Assembly: GCA_903839715.1 (NCBI GenBank)
Contig: CAIMDH010000138.1
Span: 1-25,082, forward strand
Direction of reading: 5' to 3'
DNA from: an uncultured bacterium
GTDB lineage: Bacteria; Patescibacteriota; Minisyncoccia; Phycocordibacterales; UBA918
DNA: 25,082 nt
Positions within the stretch are counted from its first letter, which is position 1. Each line of letters starts with the position of its first letter. Under the pieces are notes generated by a model. That model ran no database searches, was not told where the DNA came from, and saw only the letters and a program-made list of their open reading frames with translations. A program made the translations under genes and the position numbers. Positions 15,231 through 22,355 of this stretch are shown here, piece by piece.

Positions 15231-15363
15231 GCGTGAAATGATCCCATTTTCTTTATTATAAAGAAAATGGGTGGTCGGAGGGGTAAGATTTGAACTTACG
15301 ACATCTGAGCCTTTAGGCTCAGTGCTCTACCTAACTGAGCTACTCTCCGTTACCATTTCACGC
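15231..15363 (-). repeat. Inverted repeat enclosing the spacer tRNA
   Basis: GCGTGAAATG (15231-15240) and CATTTCACGC (15354-15363) flank the tRNA. Between them a further stem (15243-15256 with 15258-15271) directly abuts the tRNA CCA end. The tRNA would therefore be presented at the tip of a long stem in the precursor, a likely processing structure. Confidence 0.7.
15272..15349 (-). tRNA. tRNA with 8-nt anticodon loop, identity uncertain
   Basis: Minus strand, class I, 78 nt including an encoded CCA. Acceptor CGGAGAG pairs with CCCTCCG except for an A-C mismatch at pair 6-67. The D arm is GCTC-AGTTAGGTA-GAGC. The T arm is GTAAG-TTCAAAT-CTTAC. The anticodon stem CTGAG/CTCAG encloses CCTAAAGG, 8 nt instead of 7. 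If the single T is U33, the anticodon would read AAA, which is unexpected in bacteria; no reading fits a normal loop. It is either an unusual functional tRNA or a decaying one. It sits between 23S and 5S rather than between 16S and 23S. Confidence 0.75.
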
Positions 15364-15396
15364 GATACATGCGTTGCATATTCTATTATTTGTAGG

Positions 15397-15425
15397 TGTC
15401 GGGAAAAGCTTTGCTTTTCCCGACA
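15397..15425. other. Strong hairpin in the 23S-tRNA spacer
   Basis: TGTCGGGAAAAGC (15397-15409) pairs perfectly with 15413-15425 around TTT. It lacks a long T-run, so it is more likely a processing or spacer structure than a terminator. Confidence 0.6.
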
Positions 15426-15522
15426 TTGAACACAATTACACTTCAAAATTGTACAGCTGTTGTACTATCGCCTTGTAAGCACAGTACATTTGCACTGTTC
15501 CTTACAGTTGAGTGACTTGAGA

Positions 15523-15559
15523 GTCATGTAAATAAAAGTTTTACTTTTATTTACATGAC
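15523..15559. other. 16-bp hairpin downstream of 23S rRNA
   Basis: 15523-15538 and 15544-15559 are perfect reverse complements around a 5-nt loop. It is located about 100 nt past the 23S 3' end, a plausible RNase III-type processing site. Confidence 0.6.
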
Positions 15560-15648
15560 CGAATAAACGAGAACTGTATAAAGGTACTCAAATATTCTCA
15601 CTCAACTATAAGAAACTATTTAGCGCTCTCTGCATTGCAGAGATATGC

Positions 15649-15665
15649 ACTGTTCCTTACAGGAA
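15649..15665. repeat. 23S processing-stem arm (3' side)
   Basis: ACTGTTCCTTACAGGAA is the exact reverse complement of 19685-19701 on the other side of the 23S gene, forming a 17-bp terminal stem. A related GCACTGTTCCTTACAG also occurs at 15492-15507 as a direct repeat of 15647-15662. Confidence 0.8.
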
Positions 15666-15772
15666 ATACGCCCTATTAGTACACCTTGACTCCATACATT
15701 GCTGTACTTCCATCTAGTGCCTATCAACCTGATCATCTCTCAGGGGACTTAATGATTCCTAATCTTGGAGTT

Positions 15773-15805
<33 letters not shown>

Positions 15806-15884
15806 ATTCCGAACATAGCTACTCGGCGGTGCCACTGGCGTGACAGCCGATAGACCAGAGGTTCGTTCATTCCGGTCCTCTCGT

Positions 15885-16665
15885 CGTTTATTCCCCTCTT
15901 TCAAGGAGCACAGACTATATCTTCACCCGTCTACATGGATAGTAGTGAGGGTGATGGCATCTTACACATAGAAGCAGTCATTTTCTAAGAAATGATTCCT
16001 CTACCTATGCGTCCGCGCGTCTTTCAGCGCAAGTCGTTACGGGGTCAAACCCAATCGAAGTAGCAAAGTTTCTTTACTCAAAGTAGCGTGGCTTTTGTAG
16101 TTACAGCCTCTAATTAAAAAGACAAAATCTACTAAGCTTCGCAACTCATACTCACTCAGCTTGCTAATTGTTTTCGAACTCAAGATTGTACAAGCTTGCA
16201 ATAAAGCATCCGCTTGAACTGTTTTGAATCTGATAAAAGGTCGCAACTGAGTCAATACTTTTTGTACTGAAACAAAACCATTAATTCTTAGCTCGGTCAT
16301 CCCATCATTACGATTGGATAAGTATCCGATTTCTAAGATTTCACGCATCCACTTAAGTGGTTCTGCGTGGCAAGTATCTTGATAGAGACATATAGTTGCC
16401 ATAAATCTGACGCCACGACTAGTGTCGTTTCGTAGTTTTATCTGCAACATTATGCTTCCATCTCCATCAAGGAAACCTGCAATGTATGCTAAATCTGTTT
16501 TGGATCGACTTCCCACGGTATTATCATATCAACATTCCGGTCCTCAAGCGAGTTTAATGCACACTGGACCGTGGCGCATTAAATTCTAAAACCGAAAGTG
16601 ACGTAGACTTCACCGTTATAAGCCATGTTGTCATCAGAGATCTCTCTCTGAAGTAGCAAAAATTT
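15885..16665 (-). mobile_element. Group I intron in the sarcin-ricin loop of 23S rRNA
   Basis: Minus strand, 781 nt. The exons flanking it read CCTAGT and ACGAGAGGACC; joined, they equal the universal sarcin-ricin loop, placing the site after the equivalent of E. coli U2656. The 5' exon ends in U and the intron ends in G, as group I introns require. The first exon bases TAGT can pair with GCTA just inside the intron (U-G wobble at the splice site). Near the 3' end is the group I S element AAGATATAGTC, preceded by a P8-like hairpin (CATCACCC with GGGTG). A P-like ACCGTGGGAAG overlaps the start of the endonuclease ORF. Type IA/IB cannot be assigned by eye. Confidence 0.88.
16037..16516 (-). CDS. 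LAGLIDADG homing endonuclease, I-CreI-like
   Basis: A 159-residue intron-encoded endonuclease that would cut intronless 23S genes near the insertion site and so spread the intron. It has one LAGLIDADG motif, YIAGFLDGDGS at residues 11-21, with Asp19 in the catalytic position, so it should work as a homodimer. The rest follows the I-CreI layout: DNA-contact strands after the motif, QLRPFIRFKTVQADALLQ (about 90-107; I-CreI has QLQPFLKLKQKQAN) and a C-terminal helix with SHATLSKETLLLRL. The start is GTG and lies inside the presumed P element, so ORF and ribozyme core overlap. Length is near I-CreI (163). No frameshift or lost motif residue, so it looks active. Confidence 0.93.
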   Translation of the reverse strand: MGSRSKTDLAYIAGFLDGDGSIMLQIKLRNDTSRGVRFMATICLYQDTCHAEPLKWMREILEIGYLSNRNDGMTELRINGFVSVQKVLTQLRPFIRFKTVQADALLQACTILSSKTISKLSEYELRSLVDFVFLIRGCNYKSHATLSKETLLLRLGLTP

Positions 16666-16712
16666 ACTAGGAACAACTCTCCTCAAGAATCGACGCCTGC
16701 AGTAGATAGGAG

Positions 16713-16750
<38 letters not shown>

Positions 16751-17388
16751 GACTTTTTAATTGGCGAACAGCCAAACCCTTGGGACCTGCTCCAGCCCCA
16801 GGATAAGTCGAGCCGACATCGAGGTGCCGAACCGTGCCGTCGCTATGGACGCTTGGGCACGACTAGCCTGTTATCCCCAGGGTTACTTTTATCGGGTAAT
16901 CTCCGGCCGCATCTAACGCGTACCATCGGTTCACTATGCTCCGCTTTCGCGTCTGTTCGGCATCTACGCCTTACAGTCAAGCTGGTTTATGCCATTACAC
17001 TATCGGTACGGTTTCCATTCGCACCTAACCAACCTTGAGACCCCTCCGTTACTTTTTGGGAGGGTAGCGCCCCACTAAAACTGCCTGCCACGCACTGTCT
17101 CTGATAGATTTTTTCTAACAGGTTAGAGACTACCAAATTAAAGGGTGCTATTTCACTGACGACTCCATGGTACCCGAAAGCCCACTTCAAAGTCTCACAC
17201 CTATACTACGCATTAATTCAATAGCCCCAATACGAAGCTACAGTAAAGCACCTGGGGTCTTTTCGTCTATCTGCAGGTACGCGGCATCTTTACCGCGATT
17301 GTATTTTCACCGAGCTGGTCCTCGAGACAGTTTCCCACTCGTTACGCCATTCGTGCACGTCGGAACTTACCCGACAAGGAAATACGCT

Positions 17389-17618
17389 CTATTTTTCCTT
17401 CTTAACGACAAGCCTTACTTGTCTGTGCACCAATAGGACTCTATCTTCATCTTCACCAAGAAATAAATCAGGGTGGTCAGATGTCTAGCATTTGGTCTCT
17501 TGTTGGCTAGATTTGGATTACTCTCTATTTCTAGAGGTAAGGTAACTATGGCTAGGCTGTTTAAACCTATAACCGTTCTAATCCGTAGAGCGTACTTCCC
17601 TTACGGGAAATGCGCTCT
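17389..17618 (-). mobile_element. Second, ORF-less intron-like insertion in 23S rRNA
   Basis: Minus strand, 230 nt. The 23S sequence CTAAGGT is followed by the insertion and then AGCGTATTTCCTTGTC, which together give the universal segment around E. coli 1925-1950. The site is therefore after the equivalent of position 1931. The insertion ends in G. It contains AAGATAGAGTCC, close to the group I S element, preceded by a P8-like hairpin (CATCT...AGATG) and an R-like AGAGACCAAATGCTAGAC. It has no ORF. Its 5' end starts with a hairpin (AGAGCG...CGCTCT). A U-G P1 pair at the splice site is not evident, and a 2-nt shift of the junction is possible, so the class is less certain than for the other intron. 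Confidence 0.7.
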
Positions 17619-19063
17619 ACCTTAGAACGATTATAGTTATCGCTGACATTTACTGGGGCTTATATAGTCCAGCAATACAATCCGAAGATCATATCACCCC
17701 CCATATTTAACCTTCCAGCATAGGTCAGGCGTCACCCTCTATACATCCACTTACGTGTTCGCAGAGAGCTGTGTTTTTGTTAAACAGTCGGCAGGAAATC
17801 TTTCGCTGCGGCCTCATACATTGCTGTAGAGGCAGGCCTTATCCCTAAGTTACGGCCGCTTTTTTGCCGAGTTCCTTGAGGACCAATCACTCGTTCGCCT
17901 TAGTCTTCTCGACTCTACCACCTGTGTCGGTTTGCGGTACGGAACCGTTATGTTTAACCCAAACGAAGTTTTTCTCGGAAGCGTGCTCTTTATATTTGCT
18001 TGGCCGTAGCCGCGCATTCAGACTCATCTCGGAATATTGCCACGCGGATTTGCCAACGTGACTTCCTCAAAGCTCCAGCACCAATCCAATAAGATGCTAT
18101 AAGTACAACGCTCCGTCCCTCCATAGGAACATAACAGTGTGCAGGAATATTAACCTGCTATCCATCGGGTCCCCCATTCGGGATTCCCTTAGGACCGACT
18201 AACCCTTCGCTGATCAACATAGCAAAGGAAACCTTGGTATTTCGGCGGACGGGGGTCTCACCCGTCTTGCGGTTACTTGTGCCGGCATTCTCACTCCTCC
18301 TCGCTCCACCGCGGCTCTCGCCTTGGATTCATCGCAGAGAAGGACGCTCTCCTACCACTCCCATGATAAATCATGGAAATCCGCAGTTTCGGTAATATAC
18401 TTGAGCCCCGATCATCTTCGGCGCAAGGACTCTCGATCAGTGAGCTGTTACGCTTTCTTTAAAGGATGGCTGCTTCTAAGCCAACCTCCTGATTGTTTGA
18501 GAATCCTCACCTCCTCAAGTTGCACTGAGTATATATTTAGGGACCTTAACTGGCGATCTGGGCTGTTTCCCTTTCGACCAATGGAGCTTCTCCCCCATAG
18601 TCTAACTGCTGCGCTATAATCTACTGGTATTCGGAGTTTGATAGGAGCAACGAGATTTCTCCCTGTTTGCTCCTTCCAGTGCTCTACCCCCAGAGGGACC
18701 ACGCAACGCCAACCCAAAAGCTGTTTCGGAGAGAACCAGCTATTACGTAATTCGATAAGCTTTTCACTCCTTACCACAAGTCATCCCATAGTTTTGTACG
18801 GCTAACGGGTTCGGGCCTCCACGACCTATTACAGTCGCTTCACCCTGCTCATGGTAAGCTCATCACGCTTCGGGTCGTACCCCTACCCTATATTCGCGCT
18901 ATTCACGCTCGCTTTCACTGTGCCTCCGTGGGTCTACCACTTAGACAAAGGATAAAGGTACACTCGCCGGCTCATTCTTCAATAGGCACGCCGTCACCCC
19001 AATAAATTGAGGCTCCGACTCCTTGTAGGTGTATGGTTTCAGATCTATTTCACTCCCCTCTCC

Positions 19064-19109
<46 letters not shown>

Positions 19110-19333
19110 TCCAAGAATATTTAGCCTTACCAGTTAGTACTGGCAGATTCATTCGGGCTATTCGTGTCCCGAACTACTCAGGAACTCAAACAAAAGAGAC
19201 ATATGCATTTCGAATACAGGACTATTACCTACTGGGGTCGAGCTTTCCAACTCATTTTTCTATACATACATTTTATAACTCTTTGCAACTAAATGCCGTC
19301 TGAGCCCTACAACCCCATTAATGTAAACATTAA

Positions 19334-19368
<35 letters not shown>

Positions 19369-19693
19369 AAGGGAATCGCAAGAACCTTCTTCCTGAACAT
19401 AATGGCGCAGAGCACCAACGTCCAGGAACTAGTCCCTGAACATGATGCAATGCATCTGTTCAGAAAGAAAGTTCCGTTATTGCTTTCTATTCCTCCAGCT
19501 ACTGAGATGTTTCACTTCGCTGGGTGCGCATCTACATACGTAGATTCCTGCTGATAGCAGGAGGGTTTCCCCATTCGGAAATTTCCGGGTCAAAGGTTAT
19601 TTGGCACCTCGCCGAAACTTATCGCAGCCATAACACGTCCTTCATCGCTTCTTGAAGCCTAGGCATCCACCATACACCCTTACATTCCTGTAA

Positions 19694-20104
19694 GGAACAG
19701 TACATACGTACTACTCTCTTACCAAATGCGATTTTGTACACCGCTGTACAATTCTGAGTGTGTCTGGTCTCTGAAAAATACAATAATCAGAACCAGACTT
19801 GTGTTTGGTTTGCTGGGGACGAAAAGACCCGCCAAATGGCAATTGTCTTTACCCAACAAACCGCTTTTTACCTACAGCGCAAAATTGCCTCGCAATTTTT
19901 GCGCTATTACCTCGCTAGCGTCGAACTAGCGAGGATTTTGCGGAACAGGCCTTATCAACCTGTTCCTAGAATATGCAATTATCAAGTATCGCGTACCCCC
20001 TTGAGTTTTGGATAAAAAAGACCGCGTTGTCGCGGCAGTACATTCGCGGTTGCGAAAGTTCTGTGCGACTAGCTCCCTTAGTTCCCAATACTCATAAATA
20101 CGTA
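19694..20104 (-). other. Leader of the 23S transcript
   Basis: About 410 nt between the predicted start and mature 23S, with no ORF of note and no 16S gene. It is full of hairpins, for example 19878-19904 (GCGCAAAATTGC with GCAATTTTTGCGC), about 19911-19935 (CCTCGCTAG with CTAGCGAGG), and 19942-19966 (GGAACAGG with CCTGTTCC). These are expected of rRNA processing regions. Confidence 0.6.
20013..20037 (-). terminator. Attenuator-like terminator before 23S rRNA
   Basis: On the minus strand CCGCG-ACAA-CGCGG (20022-20035) is followed by TCTTTTTTAT. It lies about 70-90 nt after the predicted transcription start and 320 nt before 23S. A neighbouring hairpin TTCGC-AACC-GCGAA (about 20045-20059) precedes it. 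It either attenuates rRNA transcription or ends a separate small RNA of about 90 nt. Confidence 0.55.
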
Positions 20105-20110
20105 GGCGCC

Positions 20111-20138
20111 ATTGTATACAATCAAAAAATAAAGTCAA
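20111..20138 (-). promoter_or_regulatory. Strong promoter of the 23S-tRNA-5S unit
   Basis: -35 TTGACT (20133-20138), 16-nt spacer, -10 TACAAT (20111-20116), minus strand. It is close to consensus. Expected start is about 20104. Directly upstream is an AT-rich run with TTATACACA and TTATCTACA motifs (20166-20198). Confidence 0.75.
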
Positions 20139-20239
20139 GCGCTCAGTGTGGCAAACGAGGCTTAGTTATCTACATTTATATCAACAGTTTTATACACAGG
20201 ACAAATAAGCCTTATTTTTTGTTGCTTGCGTAGGAAAAA

Positions 20240-20273
20240 CTAAAGCCCGGCGCTTTATGGCGCCGGGCTTTAG
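20240..20273. terminator. Terminator between the regulator gene and the rRNA unit
   Basis: CTAAAGCCCGGCGC (20240-20253) pairs perfectly with GCGCCGGGCTTTAG (20260-20273) and is followed on the minus strand by TTTTTCC. It lies 8 nt after the stop of the gene at 20282 and separates it from the 23S promoter. Confidence 0.88.
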
Positions 20274-20281
20274 TCTCTTCC

Positions 20282-20926
20282 CTACCCTCTAAATGAACCT
20301 GTGTGCAACTCATCACGAACCCCGATCCGATCAATCAGTATCTGGTGTTTGTAATCAAATACGTCGCGTGTCAGCTTGTCATTCATACCGACTCGGTACA
20401 ATAGATTATCGGAAGTCATAATCGCGAAGCGAATTTCTATCCCAATCTCAGCCTCCAGTGAACGAATCGCCGTCTCGATTTTAGCTTGTGAAACTTTCTT
20501 CATTGCAATCAGGACATCAAGCTGTTGCTCAAACTCACGGACAAACACCCCTGCTACCGCCAAAAAATCAACAGTGCCAGCCTTACGTAGATGCAATAAA
20601 AGCGTTTTACCATCTACGGGAGCTGTTTCAAATAGAAATGTCTGCAAAGCTTGTAACTCTGGAAATTTCTTGTTAAGTCCATATCCAATAGCTTTAGTCT
20701 TCTTTTCTTTACCGTCCTTACCAAGAGTTATAACGTACAGTGTTCGTTTAGTGATTACTTCAGCTCGCTCTAGTGCTGATATTTCGGTACGCGCAGTACG
20801 CCGTACCAGCTTTGCACGTTTACACATATCCTCAAAAGTAAACTCCTTAGAGGGGTTAAAGAGAAAAAAGCGTAGCAATTTTACTCGAGCTTGGCTGCCA
20901 AACAAGATAGAAAGAGGGTCTGCCAT
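20282..20926 (-). CDS. Winged-helix regulator with nucleotidyltransferase-like C-terminal domain
   Basis: A 214-residue protein. Residues about 1-65 are a winged helix-turn-helix domain (LFGSQARVKLLRFFLFNPSKEFTFEDM, then a recognition-helix region RRTARTEISALERAEVI). Residues about 105-200 resemble the MNT-type minimal nucleotidyltransferase fold found fused to HTH domains: a hydrophobic strand, EFEQQLDVLIAMK with one acidic residue, EAEIGIEIRFAIMTSDNLLYRVGMNDKLTRDV and a final strand. The catalytic GSxARG and double-Asp signature is missing, so this domain is probably a binding domain only. A regulatory role is inference. An extended -10 (TGC-TATAAT, 20941-20946) predicts a leader of only about 7 nt. 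Divergent from the 21057 gene. Confidence 0.65.
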   Translation of the reverse strand: MADPLSILFGSQARVKLLRFFLFNPSKEFTFEDMCKRAKLVRRTARTEISALERAEVITKRTLYVITLGKDGKEKKTKAIGYGLNKKFPELQALQTFLFETAPVDGKTLLLHLRKAGTVDFLAVAGVFVREFEQQLDVLIAMKKVSQAKIETAIRSLEAEIGIEIRFAIMTSDNLLYRVGMNDKLTRDVFDYKHQILIDRIGVRDELHTGSFRG

Positions 20927-20992
20927 ACAGATGTCGCGTGATTATAGCACGCAAGGAGAAAGCGCAAATCTGGACAGATTAACCGAGTGGTG

Positions 20993-21021
20993 TTGTGGAA
21001 AAAAGAAATTTGTCATATAAC
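20993..21021 (+). promoter_or_regulatory. Promoter of the 110-residue unknown gene
   Basis: -35 TTGTGG (20993-20998), 17-nt spacer, -10 TATAAC (21016-21021). A leader of about 30 nt carries a strong Shine-Dalgarno site, GGAGGT, 8 nt before the ATG at 21057. Confidence 0.55.
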
Positions 21022-21056
21022 TACTGTAGGCCCATTAACTTTCTGGAGGTGACACC

Positions 21057-21389
21057 ATGTCTAAGATCATTTCCGCAGGGACAGTTCTTTTAGTTAGCCC
21101 GAACGACATTGTTAGATATCAAATTTTCTATGAGCGTAATACCGCACCCTTGGTTTGTCTCAACACACTAAGTGACAGTTATCGCTACTTGAAACGCTTC
21201 AACGACGCAGATATGATTTATCTCGACAGCGCCCTCCTCACCAAGGACGCGATACACCCGCTCGAGACCGAATTGCACCACCTCAGTCCTAGACTGAAAA
21301 TTGCGTATCTGCTCTTGAGCACGAATGAACTCTATCGATTGCCGTTACCGAAGAACTCTTTGTTTCGTTTACTCGAACCTATCAATTAA
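21057..21389 (+). CDS. Small cytosolic protein, unknown function
   Basis: A 110-residue protein with no signal peptide or membrane segment. It starts with a hydrophobic strand (GTVLLVSPND), then alternates helix-like and strand-like segments (DADMIYLDSALL, LKIAYLLLSTNEL). This pattern loosely recalls a response-regulator receiver fold, but the phospho-acceptor Asp and conserved Lys are not clearly in place, so I do not assign it. It has the best Shine-Dalgarno site in the window (GGAGGT) and its own terminator, so it is a complete single-gene unit. It is divergent from the winged-helix regulator across 130 nt, which could mean shared regulation. Confidence 0.7.
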   Translation: MSKIISAGTVLLVSPNDIVRYQIFYERNTAPLVCLNTLSDSYRYLKRFNDADMIYLDSALLTKDAIHPLETELHHLSPRLKIAYLLLSTNELYRLPLPKNSLFRLLEPIN

Positions 21390-21413
21390 CCCCACACCCG
21401 TGTGGGGTTTTTT
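21390..21413 (+). terminator. Terminator of the 21057 gene
   Basis: CCCCACAC-CC-GTGTGGGG followed by TTTTTT, immediately after the stop codon. Confidence 0.92.
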
Positions 21414-21768
21414 ATTTAGGCCAATAACCTTATTATAAGGCAAGGTAACTTTGAAGATTTCTTGCCAAAATAAAAACCTCGCAAATGCGAGGTTTTTATT
21501 TTGAACTAAGAAATTTACTTTAAAGTAAGGAGACCTTTCTCTCTGCATGCGCTCGGTCATGCAAAAGTAAACTTTCGCACGACTCTCACTTACTTGAAAG
21601 TTACCTTTGCGCCGTCACGAATCACTAAGCAAATTCACTCGTTTCACTCACGAATTGGCCAAGTGTTCGCTACCCCGCCTCAGCGCTTTCGAAGAAATAG
21701 TCTCCCAGACTATTTCTTCTGATACGCGCTTCCGGCTCTGGTGCAAAGGTAATTAAAATATAGGTATT
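21414..21768. other. Hairpin-rich gene-free region beyond rplL
   Basis: About 355 bases without a credible gene. It contains a second terminator-like hairpin at 21472-21497 (AAAAACCTCGC with GCGAGGTTTTT), a palindrome TTACTTTAAAGTAA near 21512, a hairpin GAAGAAATAGTCT...AGACTATTTCTTC (about 21689-21718), and inverted arms TTACCTTTGCGCC (21601-21613) and GGTGCAAAGGTAA (about 21740-21752). The sequence AAAGTTACCTTTGCGCC at 21597-21613 is an exact copy of the 3' coding end of rplL (21812-21828). Confidence 0.6.
21597..21613. repeat. 17-bp copy of the rplL 3' end
   Basis: Identical to 21812-21828 inside rplL. A related inverted 12-mer is at 21442-21453. The arrangement parallels the 5S fragment duplication at 15169-15205. 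Confidence 0.75.
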
Positions 21769-21800
21769 AAAAAACTACTCCCGGAAGGGAGTAGTTTTTT
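21769..21800. terminator. Terminator of rplJ-rplL
   Basis: AAAAAACTACTCCC (21769-21782), GGAA loop, GGGAGTAGTTTTTT (21787-21800). Located 4 nt beyond the rplL stop codon. Confidence 0.92.
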
Positions 21801-21804
21801 AACC

Positions 21805-22212
21805 TTATTTCAAAGTTACCTTTGCGCCAGCTGCCTCAAGCTTTACCTTAAGAGCCTCAGCATCTTCCTTCTTCATACCTTCCTTTACTACTGATGGAGC
21901 AGCGTCTACAAGGTCCTTGGCTTCCTTGAGTCCAAGACCAAGTACCTCCTTGACTACCTTGATAACTGCAATCTTCTGTGCGCCACCATCGGTGAGCTCA
22001 ACAGTAAATTCTGACTGCTCTTCAGCTGCTGGTCCTGCTGCTGGTCCTGCTACGGCTACCGCTTGTGCAGAAACACCAAAGTGCTTCTCGAGAACCTTCA
22101 CAAGAGCGTGGAGCTCAAGTACAGTCATCTTTTCTACTTGATCAATGAGAGCCTTAAACTCTTTTGGAATCTCTACTGTTTCGGTTGCAGCTACGGTTGT
22201 TTCTTCTGACAT
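21805..22212 (-). CDS. rplL: Ribosomal protein bL12 (L7/L12)
   Basis: The stalk protein that recruits translation GTPases; it is present as dimers bound to L10. The 135-residue product has an N-terminal dimerisation domain (IDQVEKMTVLELHALVKVLEKHFGV, about 23-47), an Ala/Pro/Gly hinge (AVAVAGPAAGPAAEEQ), and the C-terminal domain (EFTVELTDGGAQKIAVIKVVKEVLGLGLKEAKDLVDAAP and the KKEDAEALKVKLEAAGAKVTLK end). It is slightly longer than E. coli L7/L12 (about 120) because of the N-terminal tail. It follows rplJ by 143 nt. No Shine-Dalgarno site is present. A TACACT hexamer at 22222-22227, 9 nt before the ATG, might give a separate leaderless transcript, which could help supply extra L12. Confidence 0.98.
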   Translation of the reverse strand: MSEETTVAATETVEIPKEFKALIDQVEKMTVLELHALVKVLEKHFGVSAQAVAVAGPAAGPAAEEQSEFTVELTDGGAQKIAVIKVVKEVLGLGLKEAKDLVDAAPSVVKEGMKKEDAEALKVKLEAAGAKVTLK

Positions 22213-22278
22213 ACTAATTTTAGTGTAAATATTTTTAATTTTCTAAAAAGGTCTAGGTTGCCTGAGCTGCGAGGCGCA

Positions 22279-22326
22279 CAAAGAAATTTTTGCGAGCCGT
22301 ACTAAATGTACGGTGAGTAAAAATTT
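22279..22326. other. Long hairpin between rplJ and rplL
   Basis: AGAAATTTTT and AAAAATTTCT form the outer stem and CCGTAC/GTACGG the inner stem. It has no T-run on the downstream side. It lies in the 143-nt gap and may tune the rplJ:rplL ratio or mRNA processing. Confidence 0.6.
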
Positions 22327-22355
22327 CTGCAGTGCAACGAAGCAGATTAGGTGAA

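Noticed and set aside
20013..20104. SRP (4.5S) RNA, 6S RNA or tmRNA upstream of 23S
   Set aside because: The conserved SRP GGAAGGAAGCAGCC-type core, the 6S open-bubble layout and a tmRNA tag frame are not present.
20376..21020. Plus-strand ORF of 214 codons opposite the winged-helix gene
   Set aside because: It is an antisense shadow of the same length; the minus-strand product has a recognisable HTH and the plus one is Ser/Arg-rich without structure.
21369..21560. Minus-strand ORF of 63 codons
   Set aside because: It runs through a terminator hairpin and the end of the 21057 gene and has no start signals.
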